From JACCSI01 sp963815285 (lineage in GTDB: Bacteria > Acidobacteriota > Vicinamibacteria > Vicinamibacterales > UBA2999): a stretch of DNA of 64,000 nucleotides. The stretch is taken from NCBI GenBank assembly GCA_963815285.1, contig CAWFGB010000011.1, positions 1 to 64,000 of the forward strand. The letters are read 5' to 3'. The translations under genes and the position numbers were made by a program. Each line of letters begins with the position of its first letter. The first letter of the stretch is position 1. Below the pieces are notes generated by a model. That model had not been told where the DNA came from and ran no database searches. It saw nothing but the letters and a program-made list of their open reading frames with translations. Positions 47,648-56,212 of the stretch are shown one piece after another.

Positions 47648-48443
47648 CGACGAACTCGCCGGGGATGCGATAGGCCTCACCGTCGCGGTACTGCGCGATT
47701 GACGCGATGTAGTCCGCGCGTGCGCTTTCGCGGGTCGGGTCGTCGAAGCGCGAGTACGCCATGGCGACGGGACCGCCGGCAAAGGCCGCGTCTGCAGCGG
47801 CGTCGCCTGATTCGTAGAGCAGCTCGGTCGAGAGGCGCTCGCTGTGCGCGGCGGCAAACCCGGCACGCGTGAAGCTGTCGGCGAGGCTGTCGCCGGTGCC
47901 CAACTGAAAGAACATCGGGCACACATCCGACTGCACGCGTGATTCCACGATCGGAAAAATGTCGGCCCAGCCACAGCGATGGCGCGCACCCCAGACGGCG
48001 GCGCCGGCGCGACCACCTGGGGCAAGGACGCGATGCATCTCCGCGAGTGCGGCGGCCACGTCAGGCACATACATGAGGCCGAGCGCGCACAGCACGGCGT
48101 CGAACGAGTCGTCCGGAAAGTCGAGCGACTCGGCGCCCATGCGTGAACAGCGCACCTGCGCCAACCCGCGACGTGTGGCTTCAGCGGCGGTGAACTGCCC
48201 CATCTTCTCGGAGATGTCTGTCGCCTCAACGCGGCCGTCGGGCCCCACGGCCTCGGCGACACGAAAGGTGACGAGGCCGGTGCCGCACGCGAGTTCGAGC
48301 ACACGCTCACCCGGCTGCAGCGCGGTCAGGGTCAGCAGACGGTCCTGGGCGGGCTTGAGCTGCGCCGCCCACGACGCCTCGTAGTAATCGACCGCCCGAT
48401 CCCACCCGTAGCGCTGAATGCGTCGCTGAAGCTGCGCGTCCAT
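47619..48443 (-). CDS. Class I SAM-dependent methyltransferase
   Basis: 274 residues from ATG 48443 (MDAQLQRRIQRYGWDRAVDY). UbiE/Methyltransf_11-like fold: motif I ERVLELACGTGLVTFRVAEA, motif post-I VEATDISEKMGQF, motif II DSFDAVLCALGLMYVPDVAA and HRVLAPGGRAGAAVWG. The acceptor domain is short. The substrate cannot be deduced; the YEASWAAQLKPAQDRLL N-terminus is typical of small-molecule or quinone-type methyltransferases. A longer frame to 48536 runs through repeat DNA and is rejected. Confidence 0.88.
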   Translation of the reverse strand: MDAQLQRRIQRYGWDRAVDYYEASWAAQLKPAQDRLLTLTALQPGERVLELACGTGLVTFRVAEAVGPDGRVEATDISEKMGQFTAAEATRRGLAQVRCSRMGAESLDFPDDSFDAVLCALGLMYVPDVAAALAEMHRVLAPGGRAGAAVWGARHRCGWADIFPIVESRVQSDVCPMFFQLGTGDSLADSFTRAGFAAAHSERLSTELLYESGDAAADAAFAGGPVAMAYSRFDDPTRESARADYIASIAQYRDGEAYRIPGEFVVTLAQRKNP

Positions 48444-48450
48444 AACACCG

Positions 48451-48602
48451 ATCCACAGAATTCGCCCGTAACACGATCCACAGAACTCACAGAATCCACC
48501 GAATTCACAACAGCGCGAACCATCGGGACGCTGCACCCTGTACCCTGTACCCTGGGGCCTGAAGCCTGAGCCCTGAGCCCTGAGCCCTGATGCCTGGGGC
48601 CT
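48451..48602. repeat. CCACAGAATTC-type units followed by CCCTGAG-type units
   Basis: GATCCACAGAAT/ACTCACAGAATCC units (about 48461-48510) match those at 30.8-31.0 kb. From about 48536, CCCTGTACCCTGGGGCCTGAAGCC-like units match the family at 39.0 kb. Two repeat families are juxtaposed upstream of the methyltransferase start and downstream of osmC. Confidence 0.8.
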
Positions 48603-48608
48603 GATTTA

Positions 48609-49124
48609 TCAGCGCGTCTGCGTCACCCTTCGCTCGCACACGAGCGGCACAGCGTTGGCGATGTTGTCACGCCACGAGCTGCGTTCGTCGGCGATGTCGA
48701 GCCAGCGCTCGATCTCTTCCGTGGATGCCGGGCTTGCGACCGTCACCACGTATCTGATCTCCGAGTAGCCTGGACGGACCTCGTCACTCACGCCAAGCTC
48801 GCCGCGCACGTCGTACGACGCGTGGACCTCAATTTCCAGTGAGTCGAGCGGCACGCCGAGTCGCGCGGCCCACATGGCGTAGCCAAGAACCAGGCATGAG
48901 CCGAGCGCGGCGCGGCCGTAGACGCCCGGGTTGGGGCCCGCGTTGGTGCCGCCGTACTTTTCCGTCATGGCCGCGACCAGCGTCCACGGACCCTCCTGGA
49001 CGTCGCACGTGAGCCCGTCGCGCAGGGTCGCCTTGGTGATGGCGGTCCCTTGACCAATGGACGGCCGCAGCGTGACGGCTTTGATATTGCGTTCGATTGC
49101 CGTGCGGATGTGGTCATCGCTCAT
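48609..49124 (-). CDS. OsmC-family protein
   Basis: 171 residues. The fold landmarks are GGTNAGPNPGVYGRAALGSC (first catalytic Cys in the SC of GSC) and NAVPLVCERRV (second Cys), with LDSLEIEVHASYDVRGELGV between. Both Cys are present as ordinary codons, so the two-cysteine hydroperoxide-reductase chemistry is intact. OsmC/Ohr proteins reduce organic or fatty-acid hydroperoxides in the cytosol. Flanked on both sides by GGCCTG repeats. Confidence 0.9.
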   Translation of the reverse strand: MSDDHIRTAIERNIKAVTLRPSIGQGTAITKATLRDGLTCDVQEGPWTLVAAMTEKYGGTNAGPNPGVYGRAALGSCLVLGYAMWAARLGVPLDSLEIEVHASYDVRGELGVSDEVRPGYSEIRYVVTVASPASTEEIERWLDIADERSSWRDNIANAVPLVCERRVTQTR

Positions 49125-49164
49125 CAGGGCTCCTCATCTCGGCGGTCAACGTCTCAGCGACGAT

Positions 49165-49199
49165 CCTGGGCCTGGGGCCTGGGGCCTGAGGCCTGGTGC
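49165..49199 (+). repeat. GGCCTGGG tandem repeat
   Basis: Four to five units of GGCCTGRGG between osmC and the O-acetylation operon. Confidence 0.85.
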
Positions 49200-49232
49200 G
49201 TGATCGAACCAAACTCTGCCGTCCGGCGCAAT

Positions 49233-49269
49233 CAGCCTGGTATTACGGCGTAATCAGGCTCGTATTACG
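49233..49269 (+). promoter_or_regulatory. Compound palindrome and direct repeat upstream of the O-acetylation operon
   Basis: ATTACG-G-CGTAAT (49242-49254) is flanked by AGCCTG (49234-49239) and CAGGCT (49255-49260), a nested inverted repeat with a 2-bp asymmetry. A second copy of the half-site CAGGCTCGTATTACG (49255-49269) makes a direct repeat with CAGCCTGGTATTACG (49233-49247). It ends 11 bp before ATG 49281, a position fit for a repressor. Confidence 0.55.
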
Positions 49270-49280
49270 ATCGAGCGGAG

Positions 49281-50672
49281 ATGTCTCGATATCTGCTGTT
49301 TTTTTCACTGTGCGTGGCGCTCGCGCTCCCCGGCTGTACGTCCGCGCCCGAGCGTCAGGGCGCAGCGGCAGAGGTGCACGCCCTGACGGGCGCACACACC
49401 CGGGTCGTGTGGGTGCAGGGGGATGGCACCGATCCGTATGCACTGGGCAGCCAGCTCGTCCTGATGGGACTTGACACGGACGATGGCCGCGGCGAGCGGG
49501 TGATCCTGAGCGAGCGCGGCAGCTACGTGAAGCCGCTCTTGACGCCGCGCGGCGAACAGGTTGTCTACTCAACGCATCCGGACCTCGGCGACCCCTCGGT
49601 CCACATCGTCAACTTCGATGGATCGGGCGGGCGGCGCTTTGATCGCGGCATCGCCCTCGCGGTCTGGGAGCACCCTTCGGACGGCAGCGAGTGGATCTAC
49701 ATCGGCAGCAACGGCAGGGGGATGAACGTCCAGACCATCACCCGCGTGCGCCTTGATCAGCCGTCTCAGCGCGAGGAAGTGTGGAATGGCGACGCGATCA
49801 CGTTTGACACGTTCCAGCTCTCGCCTGACGGCAAGATCGCCGGCGGCCTGTTTCCCTGGCCGGCGGCCGGCGTGGCCGATCTCGAGACGCGCACCTGGCG
49901 CCAGCTCGGTGAAGGCTGCTGGACCGCGCTCAACGACGTCGGCACGCCACTCTTCTGGTATTTCGACGGCGCGCATCGCAATCTGCTCATGGTGGACGTC
50001 AATCGTGAACGACGGTGGACCGTGCCGATCAACGCCGCGCCCGGCTTCAACAACCCCGAGGTCTATCACCCGCGCTGGGCGCGCCATCCGCGCTTCATGA
50101 CCATGTCAGGACCGTATGATCAGGGGGGCGCGAATCAGGTGCGGAGTGGTGGAACCCAGGCCGAAATCTGGCTGGGACGGTTCAGCGGCGACTTCACGGC
50201 TGTCGACGGGTGGGCCCGCGTCACGAGCAACGCCGGCGGGGATTCCTACCCGGACGTCTGGATCGATCGCGCGCAAAGCCCGCACCCGATGCTGGCGAGC
50301 GGTCGCGTGGGCCCGGCGGGCGCCTCGACGTCGCGCGCCGAGGCAGCGCCCGATCGCGTGATCGTCGAGGCACGCGTGGTCAGCGCCGGCGCGGTCCCAA
50401 CGCCTGAATCAATCGCGCCCTATCGTCATGCGCTGGTCGTGAGTCGCTACGAGATCGTCAACGTCGTCGCGGGCCAGGCCGACAAGCAGGTCGCTGTGGC
50501 ACAGTGGGCCATTCGCGACGCCCGGGTGTTGCCCAACGCGGGAAAGAATGTCGGCGACCTCCATCGGTTGACGCTCGAGCGCTACGAGGCGCATCCCGAA
50601 CTCGAAGGCGAGCGTTTGATCCAGGGTGGCGACGTCGCGGCCCTGCCGCTGTATTACGAGATCCCGCAGTAG
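49281..50672 (+). CDS. Lipoprotein with beta-propeller-like repeats, first gene of an O-acetylation operon
   Basis: 463 residues. MSRYLLFFSLCVALALPGCT carries a lipobox (LPGC), so the protein is lipid-anchored. The mature chain has loose TolB/WD-type blades (LLTPRGEQVVYSTHPDLGDP, PSDGSEWIYIGSNGRGMNVQ, FQLSPDGKIAGGLFPWPAAG). It is followed after six bases by the MBOAT gene. It is not one of the standard alginate genes; in this position it may bind the polysaccharide or scaffold the acetylation complex. No strong ribosome site: GGAG abuts the ATG. Confidence 0.75.
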   Translation: MSRYLLFFSLCVALALPGCTSAPERQGAAAEVHALTGAHTRVVWVQGDGTDPYALGSQLVLMGLDTDDGRGERVILSERGSYVKPLLTPRGEQVVYSTHPDLGDPSVHIVNFDGSGGRRFDRGIALAVWEHPSDGSEWIYIGSNGRGMNVQTITRVRLDQPSQREEVWNGDAITFDTFQLSPDGKIAGGLFPWPAAGVADLETRTWRQLGEGCWTALNDVGTPLFWYFDGAHRNLLMVDVNRERRWTVPINAAPGFNNPEVYHPRWARHPRFMTMSGPYDQGGANQVRSGGTQAEIWLGRFSGDFTAVDGWARVTSNAGGDSYPDVWIDRAQSPHPMLASGRVGPAGASTSRAEAAPDRVIVEARVVSAGAVPTPESIAPYRHALVVSRYEIVNVVAGQADKQVAVAQWAIRDARVLPNAGKNVGDLHRLTLERYEAHPELEGERLIQGGDVAALPLYYEIPQ

Positions 50673-50678
50673 CTCCAC

Positions 50679-52115
50679 TTGGTCTTCAGCTCTTATCTCT
50701 TCCTCTTCTACTTCCTGCCGCTGACGCTGCTGCTTTATTACGCATCTCCCCAGCGGATGAAGCACTTCGTCCTGACGGTGCTTAGTTATGTGTTCTACGG
50801 CTGGGCCAACTGGCTGTTCGTCCCGCTGCTGTTGTTCTCGACGCTGATCGATTACGCGTGCGGCTTGTATATCGCCCATGTGCGCGGGAATGCCACGTCC
50901 ACGCCGTCCAAAGACGATCGGCGTGCCCGGCGGGCGCTCATCGTCTCCATGTGCACCAACCTCACGTTGCTCGGCTTCTTCAAGTATTTCAACTTCGGCG
51001 TCGACAACATCAACGCGTTTGCGATGGCGACGGGTCTCGATGCGTTGCGTCTCGATACCGCATTGCGCGTGACGCTGCCGCTCGGCATCAGTTTCTACAC
51101 GTTCCAGTCGATGAGCTACGCATGGGACGTCTATCGCGGGCGCGCCACGGCCATCCGCAGCTTCATCGACTTCGCCTGTTTCGTGTCGATGTTCCCGCAA
51201 CTCGTGGCCGGTCCGATCATCCGCTTCTCTGAAGTGGCCGACCAGTTGCGCTCGCGCACGCACACCGTCACCAAGTTCGCGCGCGGCGTGGCCTTCTTCT
51301 CGGTCGGGCTGGCCAAGAAAGTGCTGCTGGCCAACCCGTGCGGCAAGATCGCCGATCTCGCGTTCGACGCCGGATCGCTGACCGTGCTCGACGCCTGGTA
51401 TGGCATCACGGCATACGCGTTCCAGATCTACTTCGATTTCAGCGGTTATTCCGACATGGCGATTGGGCTCGGGCTGATGCTCGGCTTCGTGTTTCCCAAG
51501 AACTTCGACTCGCCCTATATCTCGCAGTCGATCACCGAGTTCTGGCGGCGCTGGCACATCTCGCTGTCCACGTGGCTGCGCGATTATCTCTACGTGCCCC
51601 TTGGCGGTAACCGCAAGGGCCCGGTTCGCACCTACGTCAACCTCTTCATCGTCATGCTGCTGGGCGGCCTGTGGCATGGCGCGTCGTGGAACTTCGCCGT
51701 CTGGGGCGGCCTGCACGGCGTCTTCCTCGCTGTGGAACGCATGCAAGGCAAGACGGCGTCGTACTGGAGGCTGCCGGCACCGGCGAGGGTCGCGATGACG
51801 TTTGTCGTCGTCCTCATCACCTGGGTCTTCTTCCGCGCCGCCGATCTGCCCGCGGCCGGGCGCTACCTGGCATCGATGTTCGGCCTGGCCGATGTGCCGG
51901 ACAGCGCGCAAGTACTCGCCGGAATCGTCTATCAGCCGTATTACCTGCTCACGTTTGTGGCCGCGGCGTTGGTGACCTGGACCTGTCCGCAAACCTGGGA
52001 CTGGTCGCGCACGATCACGGCGCCGAAGGCCGTCGCCGTGGCCACCGCGTTCGTTGCCGCGGCGGTGATGCTGACGACGCAGGCGTTCAACCCGTTCATC
52101 TACTTCATCTTCTGA
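50679..52115 (+). CDS. algI: MBOAT O-acyltransferase, AlgI-like
   Basis: A 478-residue polytopic membrane acyltransferase beginning VFSSYLFLFYFLPLTLLLYY from a TTG start six bases after the previous stop, as AlgI proteins begin. LPLGISFYTFQSMSYAWDVY, YFDFSGYSDMAIGLGLMLGF and the catalytic-His block GGLWHGASWNFAVWGGLHGV are conserved. It would pass acetyl groups from a cytosolic donor across the membrane to the AlgJ/X-like enzyme encoded next; the stop overlaps that start (TGATG). The polysaccharide acceptor is unknown, as no biosynthetic glycosyltransferases are in the window. Confidence 0.9.
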   Translation: MVFSSYLFLFYFLPLTLLLYYASPQRMKHFVLTVLSYVFYGWANWLFVPLLLFSTLIDYACGLYIAHVRGNATSTPSKDDRRARRALIVSMCTNLTLLGFFKYFNFGVDNINAFAMATGLDALRLDTALRVTLPLGISFYTFQSMSYAWDVYRGRATAIRSFIDFACFVSMFPQLVAGPIIRFSEVADQLRSRTHTVTKFARGVAFFSVGLAKKVLLANPCGKIADLAFDAGSLTVLDAWYGITAYAFQIYFDFSGYSDMAIGLGLMLGFVFPKNFDSPYISQSITEFWRRWHISLSTWLRDYLYVPLGGNRKGPVRTYVNLFIVMLLGGLWHGASWNFAVWGGLHGVFLAVERMQGKTASYWRLPAPARVAMTFVVVLITWVFFRAADLPAAGRYLASMFGLADVPDSAQVLAGIVYQPYYLLTFVAAALVTWTCPQTWDWSRTITAPKAVAVATAFVAAAVMLTTQAFNPFIYFIF

Positions 52116-53496
52116 TGACCATCGACCACATCACCGACCGTCCGGTATTCCCCCTCGACCGCGAGCAGATCGCGCACGTCGAAGTGGGACACACGAACAT
52201 CAGCCCGACGCTGGCACGCGCGCTGGTCATCGCGTTTGTCGTGACCATTGCGGCGCTGCCGATCGTAGAGCTGGGGGCACCGGGGGCACCGGGGGCGCAA
52301 GGTGCGACAGGTGCGACGGGTGCCACGGGTGCTACAGGTGCGCACGAGGTGCGCAGGGTGCGTTAGGTGCGACGGGTGCGGTGGATGTCACTGGTGCGTG
52401 GCGCGCTGTGGTGCAGGCGAACCGGGAACTGCTGGCAAGGATGAGCGCCTTTGAAGCGGCGCTCGAGGATCAGTCGGTCATCGGGCGGGCGCTGCGGCCG
52501 CCGACACAGCGTGTGCTCAGCGGCTGGCTCGGCGCCGGCAACGAGCGGGTGTATGTCGGACGCGAGGGCTGGCTGTTTTACCGACCCGACGTCGAATACC
52601 TGACCGGCCGCGGCTTTCTCGATCCGGACCTCCAGGCGCGGCGGATTGCGACGGCCAGCGAATACGAAGTGCCGCCCCAACCGGATCCACGCCCCGCGAT
52701 CCTCCAGTTCAAGCGTGATCTCGGCGCACGAGGAATGACGCTCGTGATTGTGCCGACGCCCGTCAAGCCGGCCATTCATCCGGAGCGACTCGTGGGCGAG
52801 TCGGCCAACGGCGGTCATGGCGTGCTGAACAACGCGTCGTACCGCGCGTTTATCGACCAGTTGCGACGTGACGGCGTGCTGGTGTTCGACGCCGCTGACC
52901 AGATCGCGCACACGAGCCGCCCCGAGAGGCCGGCATACCTCGCCACCGACACGCACTGGCGGCCTGAGGCGATGCAGCAGGTCGCCGAGGCGCTCGCGGG
53001 GTTCGTGCAGGAACACTCGGCGCTGCCAGCGGTGCCACCCGCGGGTTATGAGGCAGAGCGACGCGAAGCCCGCCAGACCGGCGACACCGCGGCGATGCTC
53101 GATCTCCCCGACACGCAGACACTCTACCCGCCGGAGCGCGTCACGCTGCGCTTCATCGTCGATCCTGAGGGCAACCCGTGGCGCTCGTCGCGCGACGCCG
53201 ACGTGCTGCTGCTCGGCGACAGCTTCACCAACATCTACTCGCTGGCCACGATGGGGTGGGGTGAGGCGGCGGGGTTTGCCGAGCAACTGAGCTTCGCGCT
53301 GCAGCGGCCCGTGGATCGCATCATCCAGAACGACCAGGGCGCTCACGCCACTCGGGGCCTGCTGGCGCGGGACCCCGACCGCCTCGCCGGCAAGCGCGTC
53401 GTCATCTGGCAGTTCACCGCGCGTGAGCTTGCGTTTGGTGACTGGAAGATCATCGAGCTGCCGCGACAAAGCGCGGCGATCAGCTTTCCGCGCTGA
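52115..53496 (+). CDS. AlgJ/AlgX-like SGNH acetyltransferase with collagen-like linker, 1-nt frameshift
   Basis: About 460 residues. ATG 52115 overlaps the algI stop. MTIDHITDRPVFPLDREQIA is cytosolic, ALVIAFVVTIAALPIVEL is the membrane anchor, then Gly-Ala-X repeats (GAPGAPGAQGATGATGATGA). In the given sequence this frame stops at 52366, while the main domain lies in another frame from 52348 (GAQGALGATGAVDVTGAW). One missing base at about 52343 rejoins them. The periplasmic SGNH/ALGX-like domain has VYVGREGWLFYRPDVEYLTG, the D-x-H motif YLATDTHWRPEA and the nucleophile motif LLLGDSFTNIYS. It should transfer acetyl groups to a polysaccharide in the periplasm. Confidence 0.85.
52264..52378 (+). 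repeat. 9-bp GGTGCGACA/GGGGCACCG repeat encoding a collagen-like Gly-Ala-X linker
   Basis: About twelve 9-bp units; each encodes GAX triplets. It carries the GGTGCG core found in the other arrays and holds the frame break near 52343. Confidence 0.9.
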
Positions 53497-56140
53497 AACG
53501 CGGCATTGAGCAGCACGTGAAATTCGCCGGGCGCGGCGCTCTGGCCGCTGCCCGCCAACATGACAAACTGCTGCAGGCCAGCGCCGACGTCGTAGTTCGC
53601 ACGATCGGCGGTGCCTGGTTCGAATGGCCCCTCGAAGACGACGCGCGCCGCACCCAGGCGAGGTGGTGTTCCAGCGATGAAGTTCACGCCCATCAGCCGA
53701 TTTCCGGCCCGATAGAACAGCTCGCGCCCTTCGCGGCTCCACATCGGTTCGCTGCCGCCCTCACGCGAGATCATCGTGGCCTGTGACTGCGCCTGGACGG
53801 CACGAATGTAGATTTCGTTGCGGCCGCTTTGGTTCGAAACGTAGGCAATCCAGCGGCCGTCGGGCGAGAACGCCGGCGCCGTCTCGTCAAACGTTGAATC
53901 CGCAAACGGCTCGCCCTGGCGATTGCGGTCTTCGTGGCGCAGCAGCCAGATGTCGCGTCCCGTCTGCGGGTGGTGCTCGACGTAGGCGAGCACGGCGCCG
54001 TCTGGCGACCAGGCCCCAGGCAGCTGCAGGTTGTCGCTGGTCGTGAGGCGCTCGGGCGTGGTGAGCCCATCAGCGTCCATCAGAAACAGGTTCAGGGTGC
54101 CGGCACGATTCGAGCTGAACGTGATGCGTTTGCCGTCGGGCGTCCAGATCGGGGCGCGGTTGACCGACTCGAAGGTGAGCTGCTCCAGCCTGCCCGAGCC
54201 GACGTCGTACAACCACACTTCCTCGGCGGCGCCAGCGATACTGACCACGATCCGCCGTCCTTCGGGCGATACCCGTGGCCCTGCATACGCGCGCGGTTCC
54301 GCGGCCAGCGGCGACGTGGCGCCGAACCCGTCGAGCGTGATCAACCGACGCGGCGGTTCGAAGGCGCTCCCGGTGATGTAGACGACTGTTCCCCGTGGAG
54401 ACACGCTCAGCTGTCCAGCGCCGTCGAATGATACGAGGACGTCGTCGAGCACGCGGGCCGGCAATCCGGAGACGCTCAGGCGTTCGGCGTCGAACGGCAC
54501 CACCCACGCCGATCCGTGGCGGACATACAGGAGGTGACCAGAGGAGAGGTAACGCGGATGCGTGCCGCCGTCCACCAACCGCTGCCGGCTGCCGGTGTCG
54601 ATCGACTCGGCGACGATTTCGGCGTCGTCCCAGCTGCCCTGTACGCCGATCGTAAACAGCACCGTGCGGCCGTCCGGGAGAAACTCCGGCCAGCGGTGAC
54701 TGAACTCGCCGCGCTCGGCGTCGAGCTGCGTGAGCCGCACCGGGGTGCCCCCAGCCGCGGGCACGCGCCAGAGCGGCGAACCGGGCGCCGGCGCAAACAC
54801 GATGGTGTCGTCTGAGCCCCAGGTACCGCCGAAGCCGATGGTGGCGTCGCAGACACTCACGGGCGGTCCACCGGCGACCGGCATCTTCTTCAACTTGCCA
54901 TCAGCGAAGAACGCAATCCACTGACTGTCGGGCGAGAAAAACGGGGACACGGCATTCGCGCTGCCGGGGACCGGTGTTGCTTCGTGGCCATTGAGCGGCC
55001 GCAGAAACAACTGCGTGCGATCACCGCGAGTAGCGGTGTAGGCCACGATCGCTCCATCAGGCGAGATTGCGAGTGTAGGAAAGTCGGTCGCGACAAACCT
55101 CGTGTCGCCGAGCAGCGGCACGACGAAGCGGGCGGGCGGACCGCTTGCTTCGGTCGTCGCTCGCGACGACCCGAGCGTGCCCCAGAGCAGCGCTCCGAGT
55201 GCGGCGCCCGTCATGAGCAGCCGGCCGCCAGGGCCCACGGGCGTCGCCCGCCGAGTGCGTGGCCACGAGATTCGGTCGCGGCCGCGCCGGCCGGCGTCAG
55301 CGCCTCCTCGAGGTCGAGACGCACGTCGCCGATATCGCGGAGGCGGCGGGCAACGTCTTTTTCGAGGCACCGTTGCAGCAGCCGCCGAACGATGAGCGGC
55401 GTGTCGGCCGGCAGGTGCGACCATTGCGGATCGCGTTGGAGGATCTCGACCAGGAGATCGGTGCTCGTGGGCCCCGAGAAGGCCTGCCGGCCGGCGAGCA
55501 GTTCGTAGAGCACGCAGCCGAACGACCAGATGTCGCTGCGCCGGTCCACCGGTTGGCCGCGAGCCTGCTCGGGGCTCATGTAGGCGGGGGTCCCCACCAC
55601 TTCCCCCAGGCGAGACAAGAACCCGGAACCGGTTGCGGCCGCTGCGGCCTCGCCGCCGGCCTCGGTTTGTCGCGCGAGACCGAAATCAAGGACCTTGACC
55701 ATGCCGTCGGGCGTGAGCCTGATGTTGGCCGGCTTCAGGTCGCGATGCACCAGACCTTTGTCATGCGCGGCTTCGAGCGCGCTCGCGATCTGCACGGCAA
55801 TCCGGAGTGCGGCCGGCGCTCGAAAACGCTCGCGCATGAGGATGGCATTGAGCGGTTCCCCCGGCACGTATTCCATCGCGATGAAACAGCCAGCGTCCGA
55901 CTCGCCGAACTCGTGGACGGCGGCGATGTGCGGGTGCGTCAAGGCAGCCAGGGCCCGCGCTTCGCCACGCAGGCGTGCCCGGCTGTCGGGGCGCGCGCAG
56001 AGCTCGTGGTTGACGATCTTGATGGCGACATCGCGATTGAGCGTGACGTCGCGGGCGCGGTAGACCTCGCCCATCCCGCCGGCCCCGAGCAGTCCGACGA
56101 CCTCGTAGGTTCCGATTTTGGTACCGACCGGCAGGCGCAT
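53343..56140 (-). CDS. Receptor-like Ser/Thr protein kinase with PD40 propeller, 1-nt frameshift
   Basis: About 930 residues from ATG 56140 (MRLPVGTKIGTYEVVGLLGA). P-loop GAGGMGEVYRARD, HRDLKPANIRL, DFGLARQ and AYMSPEQARG are intact. The first frame ends in WALAAGCS near 55211; the propeller continues in another frame from GRLLMTGAALGALLWG (transmembrane helix) to the periplasmic blades (AISPDGAIVAYTATRGDRTQ, FSPDSQWIAFFADGKLKKMP). One missing base near 55217 explains it. After GEFHVLLNAAF, where relatives end, the frame runs on to 53343 and overlaps the convergent acetyltransferase by 154 bp, so the natural stop may be lost. It is divergent from the UGA-containing peroxiredoxin. Confidence 0.87.
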
Positions 56141-56152
56141 CAGGGTGCCGCG

Positions 56153-56178
56153 ATTATAGCGGCTGGATCGGGTATATT
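56153..56178. promoter_or_regulatory. Divergent -10 boxes between the kinase and the peroxiredoxin gene
   Basis: Minus strand TATAAT (56158-56153) puts the kinase start site about six bases before its ATG. Plus strand TATATT (56173-56178) gives the peroxiredoxin a leader of about 28 bases with GAGG before ATG 56213. The two promoters share one short region, so their control may be linked. Confidence 0.5.
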
Positions 56179-56212
56179 GACCGCTACTCCTCCAGACCCA
56201 CGAGGTCATTTG

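Noticed and set aside
48609..49124. OsmC gene examined as a third selenoprotein
   Set aside because: Both catalytic positions are normal Cys codons and the frame has no internal UGA.
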